Source: Corynebacterium kutscheri (GTDB taxonomy: Bacteria; Actinomycetota; Actinomycetes; Mycobacteriales; Mycobacteriaceae). From it: a DNA stretch of 64,000 nt. The notes under the pieces were generated by a model. It saw nothing but the letters and a program-made list of their open reading frames with translations. It was not told the origin of the DNA and did no database searches. Positions 1-10,756 of the stretch are shown piece by piece. Where the stretch lies: contig NZ_CP011312.1 of NCBI RefSeq assembly GCF_000980835.1, positions 1,860,001 through 1,924,000 of the forward strand, written 5' to 3'. The position numbers and the translations under genes are program-made. Within the stretch, counting starts at the first letter, position 1; the number at the start of each line of letters is the position of its first letter.

Positions 1-2
1 CA

Positions 3-338
3 GTTAAGCTGGATCTACCGGAAGAAATCTATGATCATGATTGGATGCTGCTAAGCATTTACGACGATCCAGCAGCCAATGATGAAAAATATTATCGCGC
101 TCACGAGCAAACCACCGTCGAAATTGCTGGTTCCGCTAACCCTACTAGCGATATAAATACTCGCCCACGCCTTGCAATAATCGAGGTAACCTCAGTTCTT
201 ATCGGACATGATGCTCATGGAGCAGAAGCGCCTTATACGGTTACCTGGTCTATTGGCACTAAATACGCTGAAAGTATTACTTTCGATGACTCCGGCAGCG
301 AAGATTCTCAAAGTGCAGATTCTGCTGCCACCAACTAG
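3..338 (+). CDS. C-terminal part of a hypothetical protein (DUF2771-like by position)
   Basis: The reading frame is open from the left window edge and stops at 338, so only the last 111 residues are visible and the start lies outside. The fragment is acidic, has a Ser/Asp-rich tail (DDSGSEDSQSADSAATN) and no membrane segment. In corynebacteria the gene next to the long cold-shock gene is often a DUF2771 exported protein. That assignment rests on neighbourhood and the general look of the sequence, not on a diagnostic motif. It converges with cspB on the other strand. Confidence 0.55.
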   Translation, partial: VKLDLPEEIYDHDWMLLSIYDDPAANDEKYYRAHEQTTVEIAGSANPTSDINTRPRLAIIEVTSVLIGHDAHGAEAPYTVTWSIGTKYAESITFDDSGSEDSQSADSAATN

Positions 339-489
339 CAAGACTTATCCGCAATGCTTGAGCTAAGCCCCATACACCTACACTGCTATTAAAGGACTAT
401 TAAAGAAGCCGTCTGCATGAATGTATGCAGACGGCTCACTATTTTTGAACACTCAGCAACAGCATATGTTTTAACGCTGCGATTAATGC

Positions 490-876
490 CTAAACGTCAA
501 GTTCATCAGCTACTACCCGCAAAATCTTAGCAATTTGGGTAGCTTCTTTTCGATCAGGATACCGACCTTGCGCAAGCACTGGCTGCACACTGCTTTCTAA
601 GGTTGTTGCCAAATCAGCAATCATGCTAGCTAATTCCTCTGGTGGGAACTTGTGCTGCACCTTACGCTGTTTTGGCTTATCTACTAATTGAACCCGAAGT
701 GCCTGTGGCCCTTTACGTCCACTAACAAAATCAAACTCGATACGTTGCCCAGGATAAAGTTCTTCTACACCAGGCGGTAATACCTTTTGGCTAACATAAC
801 AGTCCTCGCCATCCGGATTAGAGACGAACCCAAAACCGCGTTCAGCGTTATACCATTTCACTTTGCCAATTGGCAT
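490..876 (-). CDS. cspB: Cold-shock domain protein, long actinobacterial form
   Basis: A 128-residue protein. Residues 1-66 form a cold-shock domain: KVKWYNAERGFGFVSNPDG carries the RNP1-type motif (GFGFV), followed by an RNP2 position reading CYVSQ instead of the usual VFVH, then a GRKGPQALRV strand. CSD proteins bind single-stranded RNA and DNA and act as RNA chaperones in the cytoplasm. Residues 70-128 are an extra basic/helical extension, the hallmark of the longer actinobacterial type (CspB of C. glutamicum) as opposed to the 67-residue CspA. The ATG follows an AAAGGA-type ribosome site. The gene is divergent from rpf1 across a 616-bp region. Confidence 0.88.
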   Translation of the reverse strand: MPIGKVKWYNAERGFGFVSNPDGEDCYVSQKVLPPGVEELYPGQRIEFDFVSGRKGPQALRVQLVDKPKQRKVQHKFPPEELASMIADLATTLESSVQPVLAQGRYPDRKEATQIAKILRVVADELDV

Positions 877-965
877 GTTGTTCGTCCTTTCTCTTGTTTT
901 ATCTTTATCGTTTTTAACTTACGCGAAACTATTATTGTAGCACTATAAACAGCATATTCAGGTCT

Positions 966-985
966 AGCTTAACCAAAGGTTAGCT
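966..985. promoter_or_regulatory. Inverted repeat upstream of cspB, possible operator
   Basis: AGCTTAACCAAAGGTTAGCT is an almost perfect inverted repeat (TAACC AAA GGTTA core) about 90 bp upstream of the cspB start, in the divergent cspB/rpf1 region. It could be a transcription-factor site or chance. No factor is assigned. Confidence 0.3.
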
Positions 986-1299
986 GCACTATTTTTCTCA
1001 GCTTATCGACGCTTATCGACGCTTCGATCGTGCTGTTTTCCGCTTTAGCTGTCCGACATCCTATCTTTCGGTACCTACAACCGCGTTACGTACACAGCGT
1101 GTGACAAAAAATAACCTTGTGTTACAAATTCACAGAAAACTCTTCAATACCCCCACTGAGCTTTGCTTTTATCTTGACTATAGGAGCACATTTTTTAGAA
1201 AAACGGTGTCTTTTATATCCAAAAACGTGACACATTCGTTATAAACGTTTAGGCTATGTGATCAGGTGCCAGTGCAACCGTCATTTTTGCTTTCGCCAT

Positions 1300-2092
<793 letters not shown>

Positions 2093-2126
2093 TACTTCAA
2101 GCGTTATAGCTTGAAGCAATAAAATC

Positions 2127-2156
2127 GCCGCATCTGTTTTTTAGATGCGGCTTTTA
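2127..2156 (+). terminator. Rho-independent terminator of rpf1
   Basis: GCCGCATCT (2127-2135) pairs with AGATGCGGC (2143-2151), followed by TTTT, 35 bp after the rpf1 stop. Confidence 0.85.
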
Positions 2157-2215
2157 CTTATTAGCTACCACTAGGTAAATAAGTACCCGCCTGGGCTCAA
2201 ACTGCCCTAGGTGTT

Positions 2216-2259
2216 AAAAACACCCAAGGAAAGGTAAAACCTGCTCCTTGGGTGTTTTT
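2216..2259. terminator. Bidirectional terminator
   Basis: CACCCAAGGA (2221-2230) pairs with TCCTTGGGTG (2245-2254), flanked by A5 on the left and T5 on the right. It can therefore stop transcription from rpf1 and from the small minus-strand gene that ends at 2269. Confidence 0.85.
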
Positions 2260-2268
2260 ATTAACGAT

Positions 2269-2457
2269 TTATTTATTAATACGAGTATAAGGGTGCACGT
2301 AACCAAGTTCTTCAGCCGGCACAGGAAACTCGATATCACCATAGGGACTGTTAGCACCAGCAATCTTAGCAATCAACTCAGTAACGACGTGTCCGTCTCC
2401 TGGCACGTGCTCAGGCCAGCCCGGATCAACATATCCTTTTTTCTCAACATTAGCCAT
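2269..2457 (-). CDS. Small conserved-looking hypothetical protein
   Basis: A 62-residue frame starting MANVEKKGYVDPGWPEHVPG, rich in Gly/Pro/Val, with no signal or membrane segment. It lies between two terminators and is divergent from the helicase-associated gene. A TTG ten codons upstream (2487) with AGGTGA before it is an alternative start, giving 72 residues; the ATG at 2457 lacks a clear Shine-Dalgarno site. Function is not recognised. The correct start is uncertain, but the terminator placement and the native-looking sequence support a real gene. Confidence 0.6.
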   Translation of the reverse strand: MANVEKKGYVDPGWPEHVPGDGHVVTELIAKIAGANSPYGDIEFPVPAEELGYVHPYTRINK

Positions 2458-2523
2458 ACGCACTATTGTTTCATTCTTTATCGGCAAATGTCACCTGATT
2501 GACCTACTACACTAAAGCTCACA

Positions 2524-4710
2524 ATGACTTCTTTTTCACCTACCGCCGCTTTTTCCACCTGGCTAGAAACTACTGATACGCAACAACTCGCGCGAATCAT
2601 CCATACTCGCCGCGATGTCCTCTACCCAATTCCACCAACTACCAGTGCGTTTATGGGTCGATTAGAAATTGGCTATTCTCAAAATGAGGCTTCCCTATCT
2701 CTTAATGCTCCCGCCCTTATTGTTCTAGAAGCATTACGGGTCCTCGGGGGTGGAATTCATCCTATTGATCACCCCGAACTTTATGCGCTCACCAGTTCCC
2801 TTTTAGGATCGCAACATACTAGCGCTGGTTTAGGGCGGCTCTACGATGCTGCACTTGCTTTTCCTATCGACGATTCCAGTGCGCTGGCTCCGCATGCAGC
2901 AGAGGTTTCAGCATTTGGGCGTTTTCATGTTGATTTTCCAGGGCTACCTACTGCAGCAGATATTAGCGCTAGTTTTTCCACATTAACCAAACCACAATTA
3001 TTCTTATTGCGTAATATCCTGCGCCAAGGTGGTAGCACTATCATGCGGGAGAATTACCATGATCTTATTAAAAATGGCATTCTCATTCAGCTTGATGCGC
3101 GCACCGTACGCCTTTCTGAGGTCACTCGAGCATTACTACGCCAAGAAACTCCTCGGGTTATTAACTACGTTGAGCTTGAACGTCGAAAAGCAAGCGATAT
3201 AACTACCCAAGCTACTGGTCAAGGCCTAGAAGTAGTTCGACTTATGCGAATGATGCTTAGTTTTCTTCGCATAACCCCACTACCCTTGCTTAAAAATAAT
3301 GCTTTAGGAGTTCGCCCGTTAGCTCACCTAGCCAAGGAGCTTCGCAGTAATGAACTCACCACGCTAAGGCTTATCGGGATCGCACTAGCTGCAGGTCTTA
3401 TCGAACGTGGTGCACTTCGCCCAACACCTGAACCAGAAGACCTATCAAGTTATTTAGGAGTAACTGAATTAAGTGAAACCTGGGAACAGGCTGATCTTGC
3501 CCAACAATGGTATTTACTAGCAATTGCTTGGCTTAACCAAGCAACCTTTGCTGCCTGGTTGGTTGGTACACCTGGTACGACTAATAAGCCTTTGCGTGCC
3601 TTAGAAGATGAAACATTTATTGGTTCACTTCCTGCGGCGAAAGCTAATCTACTTTGTCTATTTTCCACTTCCGAGCAGCCACTTATTATCGAAGATTTCG
3701 CAAGTGTAGCTGCTATAGATAGCCCGCTGCGTGCGGCCAGATTACACCCACAGATCCGAGATCATATTCTCCATGAGGCCAGGTTCTTAGGTTTACTCGT
3801 GGATAATCAAGGAACTATCTTTGCCCGCGATATCTGCCACCAAATTGAAGCACTTGCTACCACTATGACACAACATACCCCAGCCATAACTGAGCAACTT
3901 ATTATTCAACCCGATATGACCATTGTGGCTCCTGGACCACTGAGCTGGGAGATGCATAAGTTTCTGAGTAGTATCGCAGACATCGAATCCTATGGCGTAG
4001 CTAGTATTTATCGGCTCAACAATGAATCAGTTCGTCGCGGGCTCGATCATGGCCATAGCTCGGAAGAAATGATTAATTTCTTGCGTCGCTATCACGGTGA
4101 TCTGCCTCAAGCAATTGAATTTCTTATCACCGATGCTGCCACAGAACACGGCACTATCCGTGGCGGACTAGCTACCAGTTATATCCGGGCAAATAATCCT
4201 TTGCTTATCGACGCAATTATGAACTCTGCAATAAGTAGCAGTTTGTCCTTGCGTCGTATTGCCCCAGAAATTTTAATTTCTTCCCTTCCTTTAGGCACGC
4301 TTATTACCACCCTAGGTGAGCATGGCTTTCATATTGCTGCAGAAAATAACACCGGCGAGCTTATCGACATTCTTGGTGCTGGCTATCAGGTCAGTGCTCC
4401 GGTAAAAACTCACCCACCGCTTATAACCCAAGAAGTTATTGCTCGAATGGTGCATACGCTTCGGCCTACTAGTAATGCCTCATTAGAACCACAGATAAGC
4501 AGTACCACAGAAAAAATCAAAGCGGCAATTGCTACTAACCAGCAGATACAGGTGGTTTTAAAAGCAGACTCAACTACCATAAATGACTCAAGCACACAGC
4601 TATTAGTGTCGCCAATTATGATTCATGCTGGTGTGCTCACCGCTATAGATACTGCGGGCGTACGACGCAGTATTGCTCTCGATAAAATCGAACAAGTAAC
4701 TACGAGCTAG
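2524..4710 (+). CDS. Helicase-associated domain protein (partner of the XPB helicase)
   Basis: A 728-residue cytoplasmic protein without Walker motifs. It resembles the large actinobacterial proteins (Rv0862c type) that carry winged-helix stretches and a helicase C-terminal-like domain (Helicase_C_3), and that lie directly upstream of the XPB/Ercc3 helicase. Visible features are several winged-helix-like segments in the first 450 residues and the region around residues 455-545 (EQLIIQPDMTIVAPGPLSWE followed by IADIESYGVASIYRL), the usual Helicase_C_3 block. A possible -10 (TACACT, 2508-2513) leaves almost no 5' UTR, so the mRNA may be leaderless. It is probably co-transcribed with the helicase 100 bp downstream. 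A role in DNA repair is inferred from the pairing. Confidence 0.8.
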   Translation: MTSFSPTAAFSTWLETTDTQQLARIIHTRRDVLYPIPPTTSAFMGRLEIGYSQNEASLSLNAPALIVLEALRVLGGGIHPIDHPELYALTSSLLGSQHTSAGLGRLYDAALAFPIDDSSALAPHAAEVSAFGRFHVDFPGLPTAADISASFSTLTKPQLFLLRNILRQGGSTIMRENYHDLIKNGILIQLDARTVRLSEVTRALLRQETPRVINYVELERRKASDITTQATGQGLEVVRLMRMMLSFLRITPLPLLKNNALGVRPLAHLAKELRSNELTTLRLIGIALAAGLIERGALRPTPEPEDLSSYLGVTELSETWEQADLAQQWYLLAIAWLNQATFAAWLVGTPGTTNKPLRALEDETFIGSLPAAKANLLCLFSTSEQPLIIEDFASVAAIDSPLRAARLHPQIRDHILHEARFLGLLVDNQGTIFARDICHQIEALATTMTQHTPAITEQLIIQPDMTIVAPGPLSWEMHKFLSSIADIESYGVASIYRLNNESVRRGLDHGHSSEEMINFLRRYHGDLPQAIEFLITDAATEHGTIRGGLATSYIRANNPLLIDAIMNSAISSSLSLRRIAPEILISSLPLGTLITTLGEHGFHIAAENNTGELIDILGAGYQVSAPVKTHPPLITQEVIARMVHTLRPTSNASLEPQISSTTEKIKAAIATNQQIQVVLKADSTTINDSSTQLLVSPIMIHAGVLTAIDTAGVRRSIALDKIEQVTTS

Positions 4711-4809
4711 TGGGAACATACCAGGTCAATCCGGCGTTAGTGGACTATAGCAGTCGTCGTTACGCATAAATCTATACTGCAACAAGTTGAAGAATAAGAA
4801 AGAGATGCT

Positions 4810-6501
4810 GTGGGTCCATTAATCGTGCAGTCGGATAAAACTGTTTTATTAGAAACCGATCATGAACAAGCTGCTGCCGCCCGAGCTGCACTAGCACCTT
4901 TTGCTGAGTTAGAACGTGCCCCAGAACATGTGCATACGTATCGTATTACCCCGCTTGCCTTATGGAACGCGCGTGCCGCTGGTTACGATGCCGAAAATGT
5001 AATTGATGCGCTAGAGCGTTTTTCCCGTTTTCCGGTCGCCCAATCACTGCTGATTGATATTGCAGAAATTATGAGCCGTTATGGCCGAGTACGTCTGCAT
5101 ATGCACCCGGCTTATGGATTAGTTATTGAATCAGAAGAGCCGGCGATTTTAGCGGAGCTTCAACGTCATAAAAAGATCGTCCCCATGCTTGGACAAGTTA
5201 TCGACGAAAACTATATTGTGGTGCACCCTTCCGAGCGCGGTCGACTCAAACAAGAGTTACTCAAAGTAGGCTGGCCGGCCGAAGATTTAGCCGGTTATGT
5301 TGATGGTGAAGCACATCCAATCGCATTAAGCACCGAACACGAACAGTGGCAGTTACGAGATTATCAAGAATTAGCTGCAGAATCTTTTTGGGCCGGTGGC
5401 TCTGGTGTAGTCGTTCTTCCCTGTGGTGCTGGTAAAACTATGGTGGGTGCCGCAGCAATGGCTAAAGCACAGGTAACCACGCTAATTTTGGTCACTAATA
5501 CAGTTGCTGGCCGGCAATGGCGCGATGAACTGCTGAAACGTACTAGCCTTACCCCGGAAGAGATTGGCGAATATTCCGGTGAGAAAAAAGAAATTCGCCC
5601 GGTAACTATTGCGACCTACCAGGTAGTTACTCGTAAAACCAAGGGAGAATACCGCGCCCTAGAGCTCTTTAATTCCCGCGACTGGGGTCTTATTATCTAC
5701 GACGAAGTACACCTGCTTCCTGCACCGGTGTTTCGCATGACCTCTGATCTACAATCCCGCCGCCGACTCGGCCTTACTGCTACTTTAGTGCGTGAAGATG
5801 GTCGCGAAGGAGATGTGTTTTCCCTTATTGGACCTAAGCGTTTCGACGCTGCGTGGAAGGATCTAGAAGCCCAAGGGTTTATTGCCACTGCCGAGTGTGT
5901 AGAAGTACGCACTACTATGACCGACACCGAGCGAATGCTCTATGCTACTGCTGAGTCCAATGATCGCTACCGCATTGCTGCCTGTGCGCATACCAAAATC
6001 CGTGCTATGGAAAAGATCTTGCAGCACCACCATGGGCAACCTACTTTAATTATTGGTGCTTATGTGGATCAGCTCGAAGAAATCGGTTCCCATCTAGGTA
6101 TAGAGGTCATTGATGGTAAATCCTCAACCAAAAAGCGCGAATCAGCTTTTAATCGCTTCCGACGCGGTGAGATCACTACGTTAGTAGTCAGCAAAGTTGC
6201 TAATTTTTCTATTGATCTTCCCGAAGCAACTGTCGCTATTCAAGTATCGGGTACTTTTGGCTCCCGACAAGAAGAAGCCCAACGTTTAGGCAGGTTATTA
6301 CGCCCCAAGGCAGATGGTTGCGCAGCATACTTTTATACTTTGGTTAGCCGTGACAGCATTGATGCTGACTATGCAGCGCACCGGCAACGTTTCCTTGCCG
6401 AGCAAGGTTATGGCTACCGTATTTGTAGTGCAGAAGACCTAACTACATTCTTGCCCATTGTCACCGGTTATCCTGGCCAGTCTGATGCGGAGAAGGCATA
6501 A
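4810..6501 (+). CDS. XPB/Ercc3-type DNA helicase, superfamily 2
   Basis: A 563-residue ATP-dependent 3'-5' DNA helicase of the bacterial XPB family. Motif I is LPCGAGKTMVGA (GAGKT near residues 207-211). Motif II is the Walker B DEVH near 298-301. Motif III is GLTATLVRED, with the RED motif typical of XPB. Motif VI is EAQRLGRLLRPK near 488-500. The N-terminal 180 residues form the damage-recognition-like region of XPB proteins. The start is GTG; the nearby ATG at 4805 is in another frame. It probably works in DNA repair, perhaps with the upstream helicase-associated protein. Length agrees with M. tuberculosis Rv0861c (about 550). Confidence 0.93.
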   Translation: MGPLIVQSDKTVLLETDHEQAAAARAALAPFAELERAPEHVHTYRITPLALWNARAAGYDAENVIDALERFSRFPVAQSLLIDIAEIMSRYGRVRLHMHPAYGLVIESEEPAILAELQRHKKIVPMLGQVIDENYIVVHPSERGRLKQELLKVGWPAEDLAGYVDGEAHPIALSTEHEQWQLRDYQELAAESFWAGGSGVVVLPCGAGKTMVGAAAMAKAQVTTLILVTNTVAGRQWRDELLKRTSLTPEEIGEYSGEKKEIRPVTIATYQVVTRKTKGEYRALELFNSRDWGLIIYDEVHLLPAPVFRMTSDLQSRRRLGLTATLVREDGREGDVFSLIGPKRFDAAWKDLEAQGFIATAECVEVRTTMTDTERMLYATAESNDRYRIAACAHTKIRAMEKILQHHHGQPTLIIGAYVDQLEEIGSHLGIEVIDGKSSTKKRESAFNRFRRGEITTLVVSKVANFSIDLPEATVAIQVSGTFGSRQEEAQRLGRLLRPKADGCAAYFYTLVSRDSIDADYAAHRQRFLAEQGYGYRICSAEDLTTFLPIVTGYPGQSDAEKA

Positions 6502-6510
6502 TTAATCATC

Positions 6511-7146
6511 ATGGCGAACTTTCACTTTGTAGTCGATAAAGCTCATGCACAAAGAAACAACGAGTTGCTCAAAGACACAAAGCGCTTACAGCTTTCGGCA
6601 GCAATTTTTAGCTTCATTCTGCTAGCTATTGGTGCGGGTTTTTATTCTTGGCTGGGCGCAATGGTGGGCGTAATTATCTTCGCTTGCTTCACTATCGTGG
6701 CACTGATTAGTTTTATCCTCATCCCAGTATTTCCTCGCCTAGTTGGCTCGGCACAATCACTCTATGATTCCTATGAGCTCGTACCGGCCATTATCACTGA
6801 AATTAATCCTCGCGATATGTCCATTATGGCGCTTGTCGACGCTGATTCCACCGGCACTAACCCCCAGCCGGCTCTAGCCGTACGCACTATTAGCAACTTG
6901 GCAGGTCATAGTCGTACAGTTGGTGAAAAAGTACCCAGCGTTGCGGTCACCGGAAACCGCAGCGCCGCGAACAAACAAACCTGGGATCAAATCTCTCCAG
7001 TGCCAATCGCTTGGGGAACCCCAGAAGCAGCAATTATCAAAGCCGCAACCGATGCTATTGATCCAGCACAATGGGAGAAACTAGAAAAACATCTAGCTCA
7101 CTATGATGAGGTTCGAAAAACACCTTTTGATCTACTTTTGCTTTAA
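6511..7146 (+). CDS. DUF3239-family membrane protein
   Basis: A 211-residue protein with two adjacent membrane helices near residues 27-47 and 49-73 (LSAAIFSFILLAIGAGFYSW, then MVGVIIFACFTIVALISFIL). A soluble C-terminal domain follows (about 85-211) and ends in PFDLLLL. This pattern matches the DUF3239 family, common in corynebacteria downstream of the XPB helicase. No catalytic motif is visible and its function is unknown. It starts 9 bp after the helicase stop; GAGAAGG lies within the end of the helicase gene. The three genes from 2524 to 7146 form one likely transcription unit. Confidence 0.75.
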   Translation: MANFHFVVDKAHAQRNNELLKDTKRLQLSAAIFSFILLAIGAGFYSWLGAMVGVIIFACFTIVALISFILIPVFPRLVGSAQSLYDSYELVPAIITEINPRDMSIMALVDADSTGTNPQPALAVRTISNLAGHSRTVGEKVPSVAVTGNRSAANKQTWDQISPVPIAWGTPEAAIIKAATDAIDPAQWEKLEKHLAHYDEVRKTPFDLLLL

Positions 7147-7179
7147 TGTTTTATAAACACTACTGCCGTCTACACCGCT

Positions 7180-7225
7180 ACAACCCGCATAAGCTTTTTG
7201 CTCAAGCTTGTGTGGGTTGTTTTTG
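7180..7225 (+). terminator. Terminator after the helicase unit
   Basis: A 17-bp near-perfect stem (7180-7196 with 7204-7220) followed by TTTTTG, 34 bp after the DUF3239 stop. Confidence 0.85.
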
Positions 7226-7327
7226 TGTGCGATTTAGATTGTAATCAATGAAAACATAATGAACAGATACCAGCACAAGGTCAGAACAGCGTTTTTACCT
7301 TAGGGCAATATTTTTATTCCTTTTAGC

Positions 7328-7639
7328 ATGTGTACGCTGACCGGCATTGAGTTTAAAGCCAACAACACTGTAAATATTGGTAACCATAAACTGAGAACAC
7401 CTCGACGACAGCACCAATATTCCTACCTAGTAATGCATGATGTGCATTATCAACTATTCGATGTTAAACGACAACACGTTGCCATCTCCGCTGCACTGAT
7501 CAGCAACCGGGAGATTTTTATTTTCGACGAACCCACTAGTGCAACTTTAGAACGCATGTTGCGATTTTTTGGAAGAAAAGGATCACTAGCAGTTTTTCCA
7601 GCATATACTTGTTATCACATTAAAGCTTCCAATTATTAG
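7328..7639 (+). pseudogene. Remnant of an ECF-type ABC transporter ATPase
   Basis: The translated stretch keeps two recognisable blocks of an energy-coupling-factor ATPase. One is the Q-loop region YLVMHDVHYQLF (Q changed to H). The other is the Walker B region VAISAALISNREIFIFDEPTSA. The Walker A segment is missing, and the middle part, including most of the LSGGQ signature, is deleted between YQLF and KRQHVAIS. The last 25 residues no longer resemble the family. This is a degraded gene. It sits beside two broken half-ABC transporters, so it was probably part of the same nutrient or metal uptake locus. Confidence 0.7.
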
Positions 7640-7641
7640 CA

Positions 7642-9344
7642 TCAACTTTTCTCATCCCAAAACTTACGATACCGTGGTGATACCTCAATAAGCTCTTCAT
7701 GAGTACCAATAGCTTCCACATAACCAGTAGAACCAAACACTACGATCTGGTCTGCATCACGAATAGTATTGAGCCGATGAGCAATCACAATAGTGGTACG
7801 TTTCCGGGATAGCTCTGTTAACCCGCGCATAACTAAATGTTCATTCTCAATATCAAGAGAGCTAGTCGCCTCATCAAGCAATACAATAGGTGCATTCTTT
7901 CACAAAGCACGAGCAATGGAAACACGTTGTCGCTCACCACCAGAAAGATTCTGCCCACCTTCACTGATTAGAGTCTCAAACCCATCCGGAAGATTCTCAG
8001 CAATCGCGGTTACACCAGCGAGTTCCGCTGCGTGTAACACTTCTTCCTTCGTCGCATCATGACGTCCTAAGCGAATATTCTCGTATAAAGTGTCTTCAAA
8101 CAAATAAACATCTTGGAAAACCATTGCAAGTGAATCCAATACTGTACGGGTGCCAAGTTCACGTACATCGATACCACCAATGCAAATCATTCCCTTGTCC
8201 ACGTCATAAAACCGTACAATTAACTTAAGTAGTGTGCTCTTGCCGCAACCGCTCGGCCCAACCAAAGCAGTAGTCGTACCAGGTTCAATATGGAAATTGA
8301 TATTGTTAAGCACTGAGGTACTCGGCTCATAACCAAAGCTAACCTCATGAAAATCTAAAGCATAATTTGTCAATTGTGCCGAGTTTTCGGGTTCACATAG
8401 TGTGTGGGCATCGAGGATCTTCTGAATTTCGCCAAGCGTATTACGAGCAGCCTGTAATCCTTCTCCATAGGGCAAACCGGACATTGTCACCCGAGCAAGG
8501 ATAAACACTAGTACGATAACACCAATATAGGTACCTCCTGCTAACCGACCGTTAAGCAGCAACACGGTTGCTAATGCATCAATAGCAACGCTACTATCAT
8601 GATGATCGTAGCCAGGAGCCCCATAACCATCTCGCCAGTTTTTTGAGTTTGCTGCTGCGCAAAGAATTGCTCACGTATGCCAGCACGAACTGATCGCTTC
8701 CCCAATGAATCTGAGCCTGCAACACGCAACATCGGCTGAACCTGTGCAAACTCTAGAACCTGTGCAGCACTATGCTCATTGTGTACTCCTTTGTTACGCT
8801 CAACAATGCGATACTGCTGCATTAGACGGTGGTATGCGTACCAAACAACAACAGCAACGACAACCGTCGCCAGGCCTAATCACCAATCTATAACAATCAG
8901 AAAAACACTAGCCAAACCGGCAGATGCTGCTCCATGTAACATCGGCCGCAACATCATGGCAAGAGCATTTGCAGCAAATAATACGCCACTAGTCGCGGTA
9001 ACTCCTATCTGACCCGAACGATCCTCGTCGAAATAGACCAATGGCAACATGACGGTACGCTCGGCAATAAGCTTGTGGATACGCAACACATAATCATGAC
9101 CCAAATCTTGAGCAATGATTTCAGTTGGCCAATCAGCTACAGCATAGCCAATGACGGATAAAAAGATCCATGGCAACCATGTTGCCGCAGCACCTGGTCC
9201 TCGTATAAAGAGCGCATCAAGAAACACAGCAACTAAAATCAAACCGACTGCCAATGCTAAAGAAGACAGCATAATAAGACCGAGCACAAAAACAAGTCGA
9301 CGACGGTTAGCATCAGTACCGAGTGCATAAAGTGTAAGGATCAT
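7642..9344 (-). pseudogene. ABC transporter, membrane-ATPase half unit (second of pair), broken
   Basis: One minus-strand gene of about 570 codons can be rebuilt from three pieces. Residues up to DW at 8883 carry the N-terminal membrane domain. The frame then meets TGA (8880-8882, DW-stop-LGLATVVV). It continues to about 8575, where a frameshift joins LLLMH to ATVLLLNGRL. It runs on through Walker A (GPSGCGKST), Q-loop, the signature LSGGERQRVSIARAL, a second TGA (7900-7902), then Walker B VLLDEATSSLD and the H-loop VIAHRLNTI. The layout is that of exporter-fold siderophore or drug ABC subunits (YbtPQ/IrtAB type). Two stops and a frameshift argue for a pseudogene. It overlaps the next gene upstream by 4 bp. 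Confidence 0.8.
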
Positions 9345-10560
9345 TCGATTGTTTCCTCGTAGCTACTAGTCTGTGTGTTCTGGTAACGCTGCCACATCTT
9401 GGCATACTTGTTTCCTGCTGCGAGCAATTCTTTGTGAGTGCCTACTTCGGTAAGTTTTCCATCGTCAAGCATCAATATCTGATCTGCATCCGTAATCGTG
9501 TGCAAACGATGAGCAATGACCACGAGAGTACGTCCAACTACCAACTGACTAATCGCCTGCTGGATAGCGGCCTCTGAGTCTGGATCTGCAAAGGCAGTTG
9601 CCTCGTCGAGAACCAAAATAGGAGCATCAAGCAAAATAGACCTCGCAATAGCTAGCCGCTGCTGCTCACCTCCAGAAAACTGCGCATCCTCACCTCTAAT
9701 GGAATCGTATCCACGTGGCAACTTAGTAATACGCTCATGAATCTGCGCCGCGCGAGCCGCCCGAATCACATCCTCATCAGTTGCTTCAGGAGAAGCTAAC
9801 CGAATATTATCGCGCACGCTCAACCGCATCAGATAGGAATTTTGAAAAACAAAACCTACGCGATCATAAAGCTGGTCATAAGTTAGATCCGTACTAGCTA
9901 CACCACCAATACGCACAGTGCCCACGGTTGGATCCAATAATCGCGGAATAAGCGATGCGAGCGTAGATTTACCAAAACCAGATGGGCCGACTACAGCTGT
10001 AACGCTACCAGCTTGAAAAATCGCATCAATATCGGTGAGGACTGGAATTCCCTCAACGTAGGAGAAACCAAGATTATCAAGTTCAATGCTGGTATCTGCA
10101 GGATCTTCCTTACCACCAGCTACCGGTGACTCTGCCAAATTGAAAAAATAAATTAGGTCTGCAGCTGCAGCCTTAGCCTCAGCAAACATAATATTGGCGC
10201 GAGAAAGCATAAGCAATGGTGAGGCTATATTATTAATCAGTAAAAATGCTGCAAGTACATCGAGTACTGACACTTCAGCAGAAACACTAAGCCAAGAGCC
10301 CCAGCCGCAACAACTAGCAAACCAAACGTGGTAGAAGTAAAAACCTTCATAAGAGCAGTAGCATGCACTGTAGCGCTCACCCAGTCTCGATAAAACTTCC
10401 CAAAATGCTTCGATCGGTGAAGAAAAATACTTTCGTCGTATCCCTCTGGAGTAAACACCTTAATAACAGGGATGCCACGCACAAGTTCAACGACGGCCGC
10501 ATCAAGCTGCTTCTGGCTAGTTTTAAATTGATCCGCTTTTTCTCGAAATTGACGCATCAT
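9341..10560 (-). pseudogene. ABC transporter, membrane-ATPase half unit (first of pair), 5'-truncated and frameshifted
   Basis: The ATPase half is complete: Walker A GPSGFGKST, signature FSGGEQQRLAIARS, Walker B ILVLDEATAFADPDS and the H-loop VIAHRLHTI. Upstream, the membrane domain continues in another frame (10237-10560, MMRQFREKADQFKTSQKQLD to about 10273, where GLVFLL should run into SVLDVLAAFLLINNIASP). The first about 170 residues of the membrane domain are absent: coding sequence stops near 10560, just before the rRNA operon terminator. The gene is therefore truncated by an old deletion and frameshifted. It formed a heterodimer with the gene at 7642-9344. Confidence 0.8.
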
Positions 10561-10675
10561 AGAGGAAAAATCTCACCACATCACCCACACGTGGGTTGCT
10601 ATAACCCACAATAGGTGGTCTCTCTCTACAAATATGTGCCGCCCCCACGCGCCCTGCACACCCACCACACACAAA
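10561..10675. other. Junction between truncated ABC gene and rRNA operon
   Basis: No gene. It holds a GC-rich imperfect inverted repeat (CACCCACACGTGGGTTG with CAACCC/GGTGG partners, about 10571-10619) that could be a secondary stop for rRNA transcription. Confidence 0.4.
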
Positions 10676-10735
10676 AAGAAAGGAGAGGGAAACACATCCC
10701 ACACACATTGTGCGGATGTTTCCCTCTCCCCTTCT
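10676..10735 (-). terminator. rRNA operon terminator
   Basis: On the minus strand GGAGAGGGAAACATCC (10714-10729) pairs with GGATGTGTTTCCCTCTCC (10682-10699), followed by TTTCTTTTTG. It lies 20 bp beyond the 5S gene. Confidence 0.85.
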
Positions 10736-10756
10736 TTTTGCTTTATCAAGTTTTAG

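Noticed and set aside
1118..1134. GlxR/CRP-like site TGTGTTACAAATTCACA upstream of rpf1
   Set aside because: The half-sites are 17 bp end to end, whereas the consensus TGTGANNTANNTCACA is 16 bp, and the first half has a mismatch. Not convincing.
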